Shown here: one piece after another, positions 33,165 to 42,838 of the stretch
How the letters are laid out: the number at the start of each line of letters is the position of its first letter
Position numbering within the stretch: position 1 is the stretch's first letter
Source: Actinomycetota bacterium
GTDB lineage: Bacteria; Actinomycetota; Acidimicrobiia; Acidimicrobiales; CADCSY01
Length of the DNA: 63,418 bases
Direction: 5' to 3'
Assembly: GCA_004366205.1 (NCBI GenBank)
Contig: SIRW01000053.1
Location: 1 to 63,418 of the forward strand
Translations under genes and position numbers: made by a program
The notes under the pieces: generated by a model
What the model was told of the DNA's origin: nothing
Seen by the model: the letters and a program-made list of their open reading frames with translations, nothing else
The model's database searches: none

Positions 33165-34826
33165 TCAGTCGCCGCGGCGCGCCTCGGCGGATACCGGCCG
33201 GCGGACCGCTCGCGCCGGCGCCCGCCGGCTGTGCACCGGCAGGCTGAACCGCAGCACGGCCCCGCCGTCGGCACCGCCCTCCGCCGCGATCCGCCCGCCC
33301 ATGGCCTCGACCAGGCGGCGGGCGACGTACAGCCCGAGGCCGGCGCCGCCCTCGGGTCGCGTGAGGTGGTCACCCAGGCGGGTGAAGCGCTCGAAGACCC
33401 GCTCGCGGTCGCTCGGCGGGATCCCCGGGCCGTGGTCGGTGACGGTCGTGACGACCGACTGGCCGCGGCGCTCGACGAGCACCTCGACGGGGCTGCCGGG
33501 AGGCGTGAACTTGCAGGCGTTGGAGAGCAGGTTGGCGAGCACCTGCTCGGCACGCGCCGGGTCGGCCACGACGCGCGGGACGCCGCGCCGCACCACGACC
33601 TCGAGCTCGCGGCTGGGGTCCTGGCGGCGGAACTGGTCGACGACCCGCTCGACGGCCTCGCCCCAGTCGACGGCCTCGGGCAGCAGGAACCCGATGGTGT
33701 CGTCGAGGGTGGTGGCCTCGAGCAGGTCCTTCACCAGGCGCTCCATCCGGTGCGACTGCTGCAACATGAGCTGGTAGATGCGCCGGCGCTCGTCGTCGCC
33801 GAAGCGGGCGTCCTGGCGCAGCAGGGTGTCGAGGAATCCCTGGATCGGCGTGAGGGGGGTGCGCAGCTCGTGGCTGATGTTGGCGAGGAAGTCGGCCTTG
33901 GCGTCCTCCACCTTCTTCTGCGCGGTGACGTCGCGCGCCACGACCACGTAGCCGCCGTCGGACATCGTCGACCAGGTGCAGGTGAGCCATCGCTCCTCGC
34001 CGTCCAGGTCGGTGAGGCGCACGGCGAGGTTCTCGGTCGGCCGTCCCATCCGGCCCGGACAGGCCACCCCGAACAGCGGGGTGCCGTCGGCGTCGAAGGG
34101 TCGGAACACCGAGCAGCAGGCCTCGTCGAGGGCCTTGCCCGCCGGGATGCCGGTGATGCGCTCCATGGCGGGGTTCCACGAGCGGATGCGGTGCTCGGGC
34201 CCGGCCGAGAAGATGCCGTCGGACGACGAGCCCAGCACGTCGGCGAGCGTCTGGCGCTCGGCGCGCACCTCCTCGAACAGCGCCAGCCGGTGCAGGGCCG
34301 ACGACACCCCCTGCCCGAGGGCGTCGAGGATGCGCTCGTCCCGCTCGGTGTAGGGAGCGCCGTCGGTCCGGGCGCCCACGGCGATGGAGCCCACGGGCAC
34401 ACCGTCGACCTCGAGCAGGCGCATCCGCGACCCGTCGGCGTACACCGAGCCCAGCCGCTCGTCGGCCTCGCCGGCCGTGACGCGGATCGTGTCGTCGGGG
34501 CCCTCGATGAGCACCACGGCGCTCGACGCGCCGAGCAGCGCCATGGCGTGGTCACACAGCTCGCGAGCGGCCGTCTCGGTGCTCTCGGCGGCGGCGAGCG
34601 CCACCTCGGCCCGCCTCAGCCGGTCGATCTGCTCGACCTGCAACCCGAGCGAGCGCTCCGCGCCCCGGCGCCACGACGAGACCGGCAGGGCGACCATGGC
34701 GAGGACGGCCGGAACCACCGCGAGCGGGTGCACCCACGCCAGGCCCACGCAGAGCGCGCCGAGCGCGGCTTCGGCGGCCATGAGGCCCACTCGGGGCCGG
34801 ACGGGGGGCGTTCGGGATCGCTGCAT
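33165..34826 (-). CDS. GAF/PAS sensor histidine kinase
   Basis: This 553-aa kinase has two N-terminal hydrophobic segments (about 15-50), a GAF-like domain (about 75-190), a PAS domain with several cysteines (about 200-315) and a HisKA-HATPase core. The H-box FLANISHELRTPL, N-box NLLSNACKF, G1 DHGPGIPPSD and G2 GAGLGLYVARRL are all intact, unlike the sensor at 11197-12915. No cognate response regulator adjoins it. ATG 34826 is the first start before the hydrophobic segment; the open frame extends further but looks non-coding. Confidence 0.88.
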   Translation of the reverse strand: MQRSRTPPVRPRVGLMAAEAALGALCVGLAWVHPLAVVPAVLAMVALPVSSWRRGAERSLGLQVEQIDRLRRAEVALAAAESTETAARELCDHAMALLGASSAVVLIEGPDDTIRVTAGEADERLGSVYADGSRMRLLEVDGVPVGSIAVGARTDGAPYTERDERILDALGQGVSSALHRLALFEEVRAERQTLADVLGSSSDGIFSAGPEHRIRSWNPAMERITGIPAGKALDEACCSVFRPFDADGTPLFGVACPGRMGRPTENLAVRLTDLDGEERWLTCTWSTMSDGGYVVVARDVTAQKKVEDAKADFLANISHELRTPLTPIQGFLDTLLRQDARFGDDERRRIYQLMLQQSHRMERLVKDLLEATTLDDTIGFLLPEAVDWGEAVERVVDQFRRQDPSRELEVVVRRGVPRVVADPARAEQVLANLLSNACKFTPPGSPVEVLVERRGQSVVTTVTDHGPGIPPSDRERVFERFTRLGDHLTRPEGGAGLGLYVARRLVEAMGGRIAAEGGADGGAVLRFSLPVHSRRAPARAVRRPVSAEARRGD

Positions 34827-34947
34827 CGGTGTCCAACGGTCGGGTTCGAACCTTCCGCACCATCGTCGGTGCTGCGACCATCGGAGTAAATGGCCGGATC
34901 GGGCCATTCCACCCTGGCCCGAACGGGTGGTGCGCCCGGGGGGCCCG

Positions 34948-35613
34948 TCAGCCGGGGAGGGCGTCGAGGCCCGCTTCGGCCCCGTCAACGAAGACGACCA
35001 CGTCGCCGGCGCCCGCCGTGCGCCAGGTGCCGTCGGGATCCCGGATCAGCGCGGCGCGCTCGGAGATGCCGGCCACCGCCACACCGTGGGGCGCGAGCGA
35101 CACGGCGCGGCCCGCTTTGTCCTCGGACCACTTGTCGTGGTGCGGGATCACCGCCAGCTGGGCGACCAGGCCGAGCCCGACCGTGACCGCTCCGCCCCGC
35201 GGGTCGACCATCGGGTCGCACAGCACCATCGCGCCCGCGCCCGATCCCGCCACGACCGTCCCGGCGTGCCACGCCGCTGACAGCGCGTCCCACAGGGGGG
35301 CGTCCTTCAGGACGGACCGGAGGTGCAGGGGCGACCCGCTGGCGAGGTAGACGAACCGGGCGGACCGCACCGCGTCGGCGTGGGCGGGGTCGCACGCGCC
35401 GGCGCGGTCGAGCACCGGCAGCGCCCGGACGCCCGCGCCGAGGCCCTGGAACCAGGCCGTGGCGCGCTCGACGGCGCGCCGGGGGTTCTCGTAGGCGGCG
35501 GCGGTCGGCAGCACGAGCACCTCGTCGGTGCCCGCGGCCTCGAGGAGCGACGCGTCGAAGTCGCAGCCCTCCGTCCACTCGCTCCCGCCGACGAGAGCGA
35601 GCGGGCCGGTCAC
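34948..35613 (-). CDS. Peptidase S51-like (class I amidotransferase fold) protein without the Ser nucleophile
   Basis: This 221-aa protein has the cyanophycinase/dipeptidase E-like fold: LALVGGSEW, VLVLPTAAAYENP, FVYLASGSPLHLRSVL and the nucleophile elbow. The usual GxSAGA elbow is AGSGAGAMVL, with Gly at residue 125 (codon at 35239-35241), so the Ser nucleophile is lost unless the neighbouring S124 substitutes. Later parts (VIPHHDKW) keep the family pattern. GTG 35613 overlaps the stop of the upstream STAS gene by 4 nt. The role is unknown. Confidence 0.75.
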   Translation of the reverse strand: MTGPLALVGGSEWTEGCDFDASLLEAAGTDEVLVLPTAAAYENPRRAVERATAWFQGLGAGVRALPVLDRAGACDPAHADAVRSARFVYLASGSPLHLRSVLKDAPLWDALSAAWHAGTVVAGSGAGAMVLCDPMVDPRGGAVTVGLGLVAQLAVIPHHDKWSEDKAGRAVSLAPHGVAVAGISERAALIRDPDGTWRTAGAGDVVVFVDGAEAGLDALPG

Positions 35614-35945
35614 GTGCCGACCGCCGTGTCCAGTGAGTCGTGGACGGAGAAGACGCCCGCCAGCCCGGTGATGTCGAGCACCCGGCGGATCGACCGTTGG
35701 GTGCAGACGAGCGCCAGCCGCTCGCCGCTGCGCAGCAGGCGCTTGTGCGCCCCGACCATCACGCCGAGCCCGGTGGAGTCGAGGAACTCGACGCCTTCGA
35801 GGTCGACGACGATGTTGGTGCGGCCCTCGTCCAGCAGCCGGCTCAGCGTCCCCTGGAGCTCGGGCGCGGTGGACATGTCGACCTCGCCGCGGACGGTGAT
35901 CACCGCCGCCCCGGCCTGGTCCTCGACGTCGACCTCGATGCTCAT
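35610..35945 (-). CDS. STAS-domain anti-sigma factor antagonist
   Basis: This 111-aa STAS domain has VRGEVDMSTAPEL and VVDLEGVEFLDSTGLGV, where the Ser of LDSTG is the likely phospho-site. It resembles SpoIIAA/RsbV-type antagonists, which free a sigma factor from its anti-sigma factor. It overlaps the S51-like gene and is co-transcribed with it. A TAGAAC box lies 12 nt before the ATG on the minus strand. No partner kinase gene is nearby. Confidence 0.88.
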   Translation of the reverse strand: MSIEVDVEDQAGAAVITVRGEVDMSTAPELQGTLSRLLDEGRTNIVVDLEGVEFLDSTGLGVMVGAHKRLLRSGERLALVCTQRSIRRVLDITGLAGVFSVHDSLDTAVGT

Positions 35946-36032
35946 GATCGGTCGCAGGTTCTACCCCAGCAGGCGGGCGCGTGCACACCATGGGCCGGCC
36001 GCCCGCCTTGGGAGCCGGGCCCGGCCCTCCGC

Positions 36033-36038
36033 TAACCT
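36033..36038 (+). promoter_or_regulatory. -10 box TAACCT for the 3-hydroxyacyl-CoA dehydrogenase gene
   Basis: TAACCT lies 8 nt before ATG 36047. Confidence 0.55.
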
Positions 36039-36046
36039 CGGCGGCC

Positions 36047-36901
36047 ATGAGCATCAAGCGGGTGGGCATCGTCGGTTCGGGGATCATGGGATCGGGCATC
36101 GCCGAGGTCGCGGCCCGCACCGGCCACGAGGTGGTGCTGCGGTCCCGGCGCCAGGAGACGGCCGACGCCATGCTCGACTCGCTCGGGCGCTCGCTCGCCC
36201 GGCAGGTCGAGAAGGGCCGCCTCGAGGAGTCCGAGCGCGACCAGATCCTGGGCCGGGTGAGCACCACGGCCGACATCGCCGACCTCGCCGGGTGCGACCT
36301 GGTCATCGAGTCCGTCGTCGAGGACCTGGCCGTGAAGAAGGAGCTCTTCGCCGAGCTCGACCGGGCCTGCCAGGACAGCGCGATCCTCGCCACCAACACC
36401 TCCACGCTGCCCGTCGTGGAGATGGCCGTGGCGACGGGCCGGCCCGAGCAGGTGTGCGGCGTCCACTTCTTCAACCCGGCGCCCATGATGTCGCTGGTGG
36501 AGATCGTGCGTCCGCTCACGGCCAGCGACGACACGATCGCCGCCGCCCGGGCCTTCGCCGAGGCGTGCGGCAAGGAGCCCGTCGAGGTCAAGGACCGGGC
36601 GGGGTTCATCGTCAACGCCCTGCTCTTCCCGTACCTGAACAACGCCGTGCGGATGCTCGAGAACGGGACCGCCAGCCGCGACGACATCGACGCCGCCATG
36701 AAGGGCGGCTGCAACTTCCCGATGGGCCCGCTGGCGCTGCTCGACCTCGTCGGCCTCGACACGTCGGTGGCGATCCTCGACGCGCTCTACCAGGAGTTCG
36801 CCGACCCCAACTACGCCGCCGCGCCCCGTCTGCGCCGCATGGTCGCGGCCGGCCACCTGGGCCGCAAGACCGGCCAGGGCTTCTACGACTACCGCACGTA
36901 G
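36047..36901 (+). CDS. 3-hydroxybutyryl-CoA / 3-hydroxyacyl-CoA dehydrogenase
   Basis: This 284-aa NAD(P)-dependent enzyme has the Rossmann motif GIVGSGIMGSGIAEVAA and the catalytic His in VHFFNPAPMM. The C-terminal dimerisation domain includes DRAGFIVNALLFPYLNNA and GRKTGQGFYDY. The length fits the single-function bacterial FadB2/PaaH/Hbd type that oxidises or reduces 3-hydroxyacyl-CoA. No other fatty-acid or butyrate genes adjoin it, so the pathway (beta-oxidation or polyhydroxybutyrate turnover) is not clear. Confidence 0.92.
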   Translation: MSIKRVGIVGSGIMGSGIAEVAARTGHEVVLRSRRQETADAMLDSLGRSLARQVEKGRLEESERDQILGRVSTTADIADLAGCDLVIESVVEDLAVKKELFAELDRACQDSAILATNTSTLPVVEMAVATGRPEQVCGVHFFNPAPMMSLVEIVRPLTASDDTIAAARAFAEACGKEPVEVKDRAGFIVNALLFPYLNNAVRMLENGTASRDDIDAAMKGGCNFPMGPLALLDLVGLDTSVAILDALYQEFADPNYAAAPRLRRMVAAGHLGRKTGQGFYDYRT

Positions 36902-36987
36902 CGCGCCCGGCGCGCCGGGGCCGTCACGTTTCCGGTTGCGGCCCACGGGTGAGAACACGGGGGACCCCCCACCGCAAGGAGGACCCC

Positions 36988-37536
36988 GTGGACGCGATCA
37001 AGCTCTTGGAGCAGGACCACCGGACCGTCGAGAAGTACTTCAAGGACTTCGAGAAGCTCACCCCGCAGGCCCACAAGACCATGGCCGACCTGCGCGAGAA
37101 GATCGTCCGCGAGCTCTCGATCCACGCCGCCATCGAGGAGCAGGTCTTCTACCCCGCGTGCCGTGAGGCGCTGCCCGACGACTCGCTGGTGCTCGAGGCA
37201 CTCGAGGAGCACCACGCCGCCAAGGTGATGCTCGCCGAGATCGAGCGCACGCCGGTCGACCACGAGCGCTTCCGGGCGAAGATGACCGTGCTCATCGAGA
37301 ACGTGCGCCACCACGTCGAGGAGGAGGAGCAGGACCTGTTCCCGGCGCTGCGCAAGGAGCTCGACGCCGACGTGCTGCGCGAGATGGGCGAGGCGATGGA
37401 GAAGGCCAAGGAGACCGCCCCGACCCGACCCCATCCCCACGCACCCGACGAGAGCCCGCTCAACCTCATCACCGACACGGTGGCGGCCACCCTCGACCGG
37501 GTCCGCGACGCGGTGCAGGGCCTCGCCCGGCGCTGA
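36988..37536 (+). CDS. Hemerythrin-like HHE-domain protein
   Basis: This 182-aa four-helix protein has a di-iron ligand set: EQDHRTVEKYF, IHAAIEEQVFYP, LEEHHAAK and RHHVEEEEQDLFP. After about residue 145 there is a Pro/His-rich linker and an amphipathic tail. HHE proteins sense or carry O2, NO or iron. A strong Shine-Dalgarno AAGGAGG precedes the GTG at 36988, which sets the start inside a longer open frame. The gene ends in a clear hairpin terminator. Confidence 0.88.
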   Translation: MDAIKLLEQDHRTVEKYFKDFEKLTPQAHKTMADLREKIVRELSIHAAIEEQVFYPACREALPDDSLVLEALEEHHAAKVMLAEIERTPVDHERFRAKMTVLIENVRHHVEEEEQDLFPALRKELDADVLREMGEAMEKAKETAPTRPHPHAPDESPLNLITDTVAATLDRVRDAVQGLARR

Positions 37537-37571
37537 CGGGAGAGCGGGCGGGCCATCGGCCGCTCTCCCGT
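37536..37571 (+). terminator. Strong hairpin terminator after the hemerythrin gene
   Basis: ACGGGAGAGCGG (37536-37547) and CCGCTCTCCCGT (37560-37571) form perfect 12-bp arms with a 12-nt loop starting on the stop codon. There is no U-run, as is usual in high-GC actinobacteria. Confidence 0.8.
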
Positions 37572-37582
37572 GCGGGCGGCGG

Positions 37583-37588
37583 TAGGTT
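37583..37588 (+). promoter_or_regulatory. -10 box TAGGTT for aat
   Basis: TAGGTT lies 8 nt before GTG 37597. It favours that start over an in-frame GTG at 37570, which falls inside the upstream terminator. Confidence 0.55.
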
Positions 37589-37596
37589 CGGCGGGC

Positions 37597-38262
37597 GTGC
37601 CCGTCGAACCGCCGCCGACGCCGTGGGTGTTCCCGCCGGTCGAGGAGGCCGACGAGGACGGGGTGCTGGCGGTCGGCGCCGACCTCGAGCCCGGAACCCT
37701 GCTCACCGCCTACCGGCAGGGGGTCTTCCCCACCCCGCTGGATGACACCGGTCCCGTCGTGTGGTGGTCGCCGGACCCGCGCGGCATCGTGCCGCTCGAC
37801 GGGCTGCGCGTCAGCCGGTCGCTGCGGCGCTCGCTGCGCCGGTACGAGACGACGCTGGACACCGCGTTCGAGGCCGTGATCGAGGGCTGCCGCGACCCGG
37901 CGCGGGGCTCGACCTGGATCCGTGAGGACATCGTCGCCGCCTACACGCGCCTGCACCGCATGGGGTGGGCGCACAGCGTGGAGGTGTGGGACGGCGACGT
38001 GCTGGCCGGCGGGCTCTACGGGGTCGCCATCGGCGGGCTGTTCGCCGGCGAGTCGATGTTCCACCGGAGGACGGACGCGTCCAAGGTGGCGCTCGTCGCG
38101 CTCGTCGAGCTGCTCCGCGAGGGCGGCGCGACCCTGCTCGACGTGCAGTGGACGACCGAGCACCTGAGCAGCCTCGGCGCCGTCGACGTGCCCCGCGCCC
38201 GCTACCTCGAGTTGCTGGCCGACGCACTGGCCCGCCCCCTCCCCAAGGTGTTCGCGGCCTGA
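37597..38262 (+). CDS. aat: Leucyl/phenylalanyl-tRNA-protein transferase
   Basis: This 221-aa N-end-rule enzyme adds Leu or Phe to proteins with N-terminal Arg or Lys, marking them for ClpAP/ClpS. Family motifs are LLTAYRQGVFP, WWSPDPRGIVPL, GSTWIREDIVAAYTRLH, AHSVEVWDGDVLAGGLYGVAIGG (split here for length as AHSVEVW and LAGGLYGVAIGG), FAGESMFHR and DVQWTTEHLSSLGA. The length is normal. It stands alone between a terminator and a repeat unit. Confidence 0.93.
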   Translation: MPVEPPPTPWVFPPVEEADEDGVLAVGADLEPGTLLTAYRQGVFPTPLDDTGPVVWWSPDPRGIVPLDGLRVSRSLRRSLRRYETTLDTAFEAVIEGCRDPARGSTWIREDIVAAYTRLHRMGWAHSVEVWDGDVLAGGLYGVAIGGLFAGESMFHRRTDASKVALVALVELLREGGATLLDVQWTTEHLSSLGAVDVPRARYLELLADALARPLPKVFAA

Positions 38263-38275
38263 GGCGAACCTGGTC

Positions 38276-38320
38276 TTTCCGGACCGCAGACGTCGTATGC
38301 CGACCTCGATCGTCCGGAAA
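38276..38320. repeat. Single inverted copy of the 45-nt palindromic repeat
   Basis: The unit is exactly 45 nt with perfect TTTCCGGAC/GTCCGGAAA ends. Its centre reads GACGTCGTATG, the reverse complement of the CATACGACGTC core in the 1-189 array, so this copy is inverted. It lies between the convergent aat and flavin oxidoreductase genes. Confidence 0.88.
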
Positions 38321-38359
38321 GCGCCGCGCTCCCCTGCCGTCGTCCCGGACCGGACGGGA

Positions 38360-39790
38360 TCATCGGCGGCGGGGCGGGCCGAAGCGGGCCTTGGCGGCCC
38401 GCTTGGCCCGAGCGAGCGCGGCCCGCTCCGGGCGCTGCTTGTAGAAGGGGTCGAGGGGGTAGCAGCCCGACACCAGGCCGTTGCGCGGGGCGGTGGTGCA
38501 GTCGCTGAACGTGCGGCAGATCGCTCGGGTACGTAGCGGCCGGCCGGCCAGCACGTCGGCGGGGAGCTCGGGGTACGACAGCACCATCCGGCCGAGGCCG
38601 ACCAGGCCCGCCCCGCCGCCGGCGACCACCGCCTGGGCCACGTTCGGCAGCCACTCCTGCAGGTACGAGTACCCCGAGCCGACGATCGTGACGGCCGGGT
38701 GGCGCCGGGCGAGCTCGGCGGTGACCGCCAGCTGACGGCTCACCCCCACCAGCGGATCCTCGGGGGGCAGGTAGCCGTCCGACGGCGGGAAGTAGGCCGG
38801 CCGCTGCACGTGCGGGACGTAGTAGGGGCTCCCGGCCGAGACGCACACCAGACCCACGCCCAGCTCGACGAGCAGGTCGAGCAGCTCGTGGACCTCGGCG
38901 AGGTCGATGCCGGTGCCCGTACCGTCGCCGCCGAAGGCGTAGGGGTACGCCCCGGTCGACGCCGGCACGCCCACGCCGTCGGGTCCGGCGACGAAGGGGA
39001 CGAGGTCGAACGCCGAGAGGCGCACGGCCACGGCGAGGCCCGGCGCCCGCTGGCGGATGCCGGCCACCACGGCGCGCAGGAAGGCGGTGCGGCCCGCCAG
39101 GTCCCCGCCGTAGCGCCCGGGGCGGTCACGCGCGCTCAAGAGCTCGTGCAGCAGGTAGCCGTGGCAGTGCTTGACGTCGACGAAGTCGAAGCCGGCCTGG
39201 TGGGCGAGCACGGCACCGGCCACGAAGCGCTCGACGAGCTCGTCGAGCTCACCGTCGCTGAGCACAGCGGCGCCGGTCGCCCCGACCCGGGCGTCGAGGA
39301 GGGGGTGCTCGTAGGCGGTGCGGGGCGCGGGCTCGCCCTCAGGGCGCGACCAGCGGCCGGAGTGGGTGAGCTGGAGGCCGGCGACCTGGCCGGCGGCGAG
39401 CAGCGAGCGCAGCCCGGCGAGGTCGTCGACGGTGCGCTCGTCGACGACGAGCTGGTTGGGGTTGGCCCGGCCGTCGGGGCGCACTGCGGTGGCCTCGCCC
39501 CACACGAGCCCGGCGCCGCTGCCTCCGATGCGCGCCCACCGGCGCCGGACGAGCTCGGTCGGCCGGCCGTCGACGTCGCCGTCCCAGCCCTCCATCGGGA
39601 GCACGGCGAACCGGTTCGGCACGGTCAGCGTGCCCGCCCCGGCGTCGCGCACCGGGACCGGCGACGCCAGCACGCCTGCGGGGTCGACGTGCTCGTCGAA
39701 CGGGAGGTCGACGCCCAGGGCGGCGACGTGGTCGAGGAACGCCGCGGCGGTGGCCAGGCTCTTGACCTGGGGGATCCGCAGGGAGCTCAC
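38360..39790 (-). CDS. NADH:flavin oxidoreductase (Old Yellow Enzyme family)
   Basis: This 476-aa TIM-barrel flavoenzyme has OYE-type segments: [36 protein letters not shown], the substrate-pocket pair in [28 protein letters not shown] and [13 protein letters not shown]. The C-terminal part contains cysteines ([13 protein letters not shown]) but no Fe-S or second flavin domain. GTG 39790 overlaps the stop of the DapA-like gene by 4 nt. The two probably act in one catabolic route for a carbohydrate-acid or aromatic compound, an inference from coupling only. Confidence 0.85.
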   Translation of the reverse strand: MSSLRIPQVKSLATAAAFLDHVAALGVDLPFDEHVDPAGVLASPVPVRDAGAGTLTVPNRFAVLPMEGWDGDVDGRPTELVRRRWARIGGSGAGLVWGEATAVRPDGRANPNQLVVDERTVDDLAGLRSLLAAGQVAGLQLTHSGRWSRPEGEPAPRTAYEHPLLDARVGATGAAVLSDGELDELVERFVAGAVLAHQAGFDFVDVKHCHGYLLHELLSARDRPGRYGGDLAGRTAFLRAVVAGIRQRAPGLAVAVRLSAFDLVPFVAGPDGVGVPASTGAYPYAFGGDGTGTGIDLAEVHELLDLLVELGVGLVCVSAGSPYYVPHVQRPAYFPPSDGYLPPEDPLVGVSRQLAVTAELARRHPAVTIVGSGYSYLQEWLPNVAQAVVAGGGAGLVGLGRMVLSYPELPADVLAGRPLRTRAICRTFSDCTTAPRNGLVSGCYPLDPFYKQRPERAALARAKRAAKARFGPPRRR

Positions 39791-40740
39791 GCCAGGACGC
39801 CCAGCCGCTCGGCGATGTCGGCGAGCACGGCCCGGTCCGCCGCGGGCCGGCGGGGCACGCCGGGCGGGGTGACGTCGCTCGCCGCCCACCCGCGGAGCTG
39901 CAGGAAGATGGCGGCGTCGTGCCGGTAGGCCGGAACGGGCGGCCGGAACGCGAACTGGCCGAGGTACTGCAGCAGGTCGTTGAGCTCGAAGAACCCCGGG
40001 TCGCCCTCGGCCCACAGCCGGTCCCGCTCAGCGAAGCGGTCCGGCGCGAACGTGGCCAGGCCGAGCAGGTAGTCCGAGCCGTACATCACCATGTCGATGG
40101 CGAGATCGTTGCCGGTGAGGACCAGGAAGTCGGGGCGCACCTCGTCCCGCAGCGCCAGCCGGTCCCACTCGGCGACGCGGCTCAGGCTCGAGTGCTTCGC
40201 CCCGATGCAGGCGGGGATGTCGAGCAGCCCCCGGTAGGCGTCGAGCGAGACGATGCGGCCGTAGGGGACGAACATCGGCCCCAGCTCGAAGCCGATGAAC
40301 CGGTCGAGGTCGGCGCCGATGGCGGCGAGGGCGGCGACCCAGTCGGGCTCGGGCAGGGCGTTGAGCCCGTGCGAAGGGAACACCACGGGCGTGGCGCCCC
40401 GCTCGGCGACGGCGGTGGCGGCCGTGACGTAGGTCCGCAGGTCGAAGGCGTCGGCGGGCTCGTCGGCGACGAACGCACCAGCCACGAACGCGCCACCCGT
40501 CACCGCCGCCGCGACCTCGAGGGCGCGCTCGCGGTCGGCGCGCCGGAGGAGCTGCACGTAGCCGGTGTCCATGTTGACCGCGGGCGTCAGGCCGGCTGTC
40601 GCCGTGCGCGCCACGTGGGCCTCGAACGCGTCCCAGTCGATGGCGCCGTCGATGCTGTAGGGCAGCAGCACCGCGGCCATGCCGGTGACGGTGCGGCGCG
40701 GGCGGATCCGGCTGGTCACGTCCCGCGCGGCTGCCGCCAT
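39787..40740 (-). CDS. Dihydrodipicolinate synthase-family (DapA/NAL) aldolase
   Basis: This 317-aa class I aldolase-fold protein has [21 protein letters not shown] at the start of the barrel (first half [10 protein letters not shown]) and the Schiff-base Lys most likely in [11 protein letters not shown]. The usual GTTGE loop is [10 protein letters not shown] and the family Tyr is not obvious, so it is unlikely to be the true DapA. It may be a 2-keto acid aldolase or hydratase. ATG 40740 follows a TACGCT box by 6 nt. It is translationally coupled to the flavin oxidoreductase gene. Confidence 0.8.
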   Translation of the reverse strand: MAAAARDVTSRIRPRRTVTGMAAVLLPYSIDGAIDWDAFEAHVARTATAGLTPAVNMDTGYVQLLRRADRERALEVAAAVTGGAFVAGAFVADEPADAFDLRTYVTAATAVAERGATPVVFPSHGLNALPEPDWVAALAAIGADLDRFIGFELGPMFVPYGRIVSLDAYRGLLDIPACIGAKHSSLSRVAEWDRLALRDEVRPDFLVLTGNDLAIDMVMYGSDYLLGLATFAPDRFAERDRLWAEGDPGFFELNDLLQYLGQFAFRPPVPAYRHDAAIFLQLRGWAASDVTPPGVPRRPAADRAVLADIAERLGVLA

Positions 40741-40746
40741 GGCCAG

Positions 40747-40752
40747 AGCGTA
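40747..40752 (-). promoter_or_regulatory. -10 box TACGCT for the aldolase-oxidoreductase operon
   Basis: On the minus strand TACGCT lies 6 nt before the ATG at 40740. Confidence 0.5.
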
Positions 40753-40771
40753 GGCGGCGCCTCGCCGCGCG

Positions 40772-41578
40772 ATGCTGCGGGTCGTGGCCACCTCCGACGC
40801 CCGCCCGATGCCGACACGCCGCGAGCCCCCGCCGTTCCGGCGCGTCGAGGTGGCCCGGGTCGAGGATCGCAGCCCGCGGTTGCGGCGGGTGACGTTCACG
40901 GGCGCCGAGCTCGAGGGCTTCCAGGTCGACGAGCCGGCGGCCAGCGTCCGGGTGCTCCTGCCCGGCCCTGACAGCAGCGAGCTGGTGATCCCGACCTGGA
41001 ACGGCAACGAGTTCCTGCTGCCCGACGGCCGCCGCCCGGTGATCCGCACGTTCACCCCCCGGCGGTGCGACGAGCCGGGCCGCGAGCTCGATGTCGAGAT
41101 CGTCGTGCACGGAGGCGGGGCGGCCTCGGCGTGGGCGACCGGCGCCGGCGAGGGCGACCCCGCGGCCGTCTCCGGCCCGGGACGGGGCTACGAGATCGAC
41201 CCGGCGGCCACCGGCTTCCTGCTCGCCGGCGACGAGACGGCCCTGCCCGCCGTCGGCCAGCTCCTGGAGGCGCTGCCGGCCGGCGTGCCCGTCGCCGTGC
41301 ACGTCGAGGTCGCGACACCCGAAGGCCGGCTTGACCTACCCGATCACCCCGGGGCGACCGTCGAGTGGCACGAGCTGCCGGCCGGCGCGGGGCCCGGCGA
41401 CGCCCTGGTCGCCGCCGTCATGGACGCCGAGATCCCCGACGGGACCCGGGTCTGGGTCGCCGGTGAGGCCGCGGCCGTGCAGCGCATCCGCAAGCACCTG
41501 TTCGACCAGCGCGGCCTCGACCGCTCGCAGGCGACGGTCCGCGGCTACTGGAAGCGCGGCCGGGCCGCCAGCAGCTGA
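40772..41578 (+). CDS. Siderophore-interacting FAD-binding protein (SIP/ViuB family)
   Basis: This 268-aa flavin-dependent ferric-siderophore reductase-like protein has an FAD-binding barrel with [11 protein letters not shown], a NAD(P)-binding C-terminal domain ([17 protein letters not shown]), and the family ending [13 protein letters not shown]. It should reduce siderophore-bound Fe(III) in the cytoplasm. No siderophore uptake genes adjoin it. The first start is ATG 40772; ATG 40808, just before the conserved part, is an alternative, and neither has a strong upstream signal. Confidence 0.88.
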   Translation: MLRVVATSDARPMPTRREPPPFRRVEVARVEDRSPRLRRVTFTGAELEGFQVDEPAASVRVLLPGPDSSELVIPTWNGNEFLLPDGRRPVIRTFTPRRCDEPGRELDVEIVVHGGGAASAWATGAGEGDPAAVSGPGRGYEIDPAATGFLLAGDETALPAVGQLLEALPAGVPVAVHVEVATPEGRLDLPDHPGATVEWHELPAGAGPGDALVAAVMDAEIPDGTRVWVAGEAAAVQRIRKHLFDQRGLDRSQATVRGYWKRGRAASS

Positions 41579-41619
41579 GCGGCGCGAACGGGGCCCGCGC
41601 AGTACCGTCCGGCACGGGG

Positions 41620-42807
41620 ATGAGCATGGAACCGACGCCCGACGACAAGTTCTCCTTCGGCCTCTGGACGGTCGGCTGGCCCGCACGGGACCCGTTCGGC
41701 GACGCCACCCGCCCCCCGCTCGACCCGGTCGAGACCGTCCACCGCCTGGCCGCCCTCGGCGCCTACGGGGTCACCTTCCACGATGACGACCTCGTGCCGT
41801 TCGGAAGCGACGACGACGCCCGCACGAAGGTCGTCGCCCGGTTCCGGGAGGCGCTCGACGCGACCGGCCTGGTCGTGCCGATGGCGACCACGAACCTGTT
41901 CACCCACCCGGTGTTCAAGGACGGGGCGTTCACCAGCAACGACCGCGACGTCCGCCGGTACGCGCTGCGCAAGGTGATGCGCAACCTCGACCTCGCCGCC
42001 GAGCTGGGCGCCCGCACCTACGTGTTCTGGGGCGGCCGGGAGGGGGCGGAGTCGCCCGCCGGCAAGGACGTGCGAGCCGCACTCGACCGCTACCGCGAGG
42101 CGATCGACACGCTGGCCGCCTACGTCGTCGATCGTGGGTACGGCATCCGCTTCGCCCTCGAGCCCAAGCCGAACGAGCCCCGCGGCGACATCCTGCTGCC
42201 CACCATCGGCCACGCCCTGGCGTTCGTGGCCTCCCTCGAGCACCGCGATCGGGTGGGGCTCAACCCCGAGGTCGGCCACGAGCAGATGACCGGGCTGAAC
42301 TTCGTGCACGGCATCGCCCAGGTGCTGTGGCACGGCAAGCTGTTCCACATCGACCTGAACGGTCAGCGGGGCGTCCGCTTCGACCAGGACCTCGTCTTCG
42401 GCCACGGCGACCTGCTCGACGCCTTCGCCCTGGTCGACCTCCTCGAGCACGGCGGGCCCGGCGGGGGTCCCGCCTACGACGGGCCCCGGCACTTCGACTA
42501 CAAGCCCCGACGCACCGAGGACCTCGCCGGGGTGTGGGAGTCGGCGGCGGCGAACATGCGCACCTACCTGCTGCTCCGCGAGCGGGCCCGGGCCTTCCGG
42601 GCCGACCCCGAGGTGCAGGAGGCCCTGGCGGCCTGCCGCACCGCCGAGCTGGCCACGCCCACGCTCGCCGACGGCGAGACGGTCGACGACCTGCTGGCCG
42701 ACCGCTCCGCGCTCGAGGACTTCGACGTCGACGCCGCGGGCGAGCGGGGCTACGGCTACAGCCGCCTCGACCAGCTCATGGTCGAGCACGCCCTCGGCGC
42801 CCGGTGA
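41620..42807 (+). CDS. xylA: Xylose isomerase
   Basis: This 395-aa class I (actinobacterial-length) enzyme converts D-xylose to D-xylulose. Diagnostic segments are [31 protein letters not shown] (catalytic His), the [12 protein letters not shown] region, [12 protein letters not shown] (metal Glu and Lys), [16 protein letters not shown] and [11 protein letters not shown]. It is followed 31 nt later by xylB on the same strand. The lack of a XylR-type repressor or a sugar transporter nearby is notable. ATG 41626 is an alternative start. Confidence 0.95.
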   Translation: MSMEPTPDDKFSFGLWTVGWPARDPFGDATRPPLDPVETVHRLAALGAYGVTFHDDDLVPFGSDDDARTKVVARFREALDATGLVVPMATTNLFTHPVFKDGAFTSNDRDVRRYALRKVMRNLDLAAELGARTYVFWGGREGAESPAGKDVRAALDRYREAIDTLAAYVVDRGYGIRFALEPKPNEPRGDILLPTIGHALAFVASLEHRDRVGLNPEVGHEQMTGLNFVHGIAQVLWHGKLFHIDLNGQRGVRFDQDLVFGHGDLLDAFALVDLLEHGGPGGGPAYDGPRHFDYKPRRTEDLAGVWESAAANMRTYLLLRERARAFRADPEVQEALAACRTAELATPTLADGETVDDLLADRSALEDFDVDAAGERGYGYSRLDQLMVEHALGAR

Positions 42808-42838
42808 ACGGGGTCAGCGCCAACGGGGCAGACGCGGC

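Noticed and set aside
37570-37596. Longer aat from GTG 37570
   Set aside because: That codon lies in the right arm of the hemerythrin-gene terminator, and the TAGGTT box points to GTG 37597.
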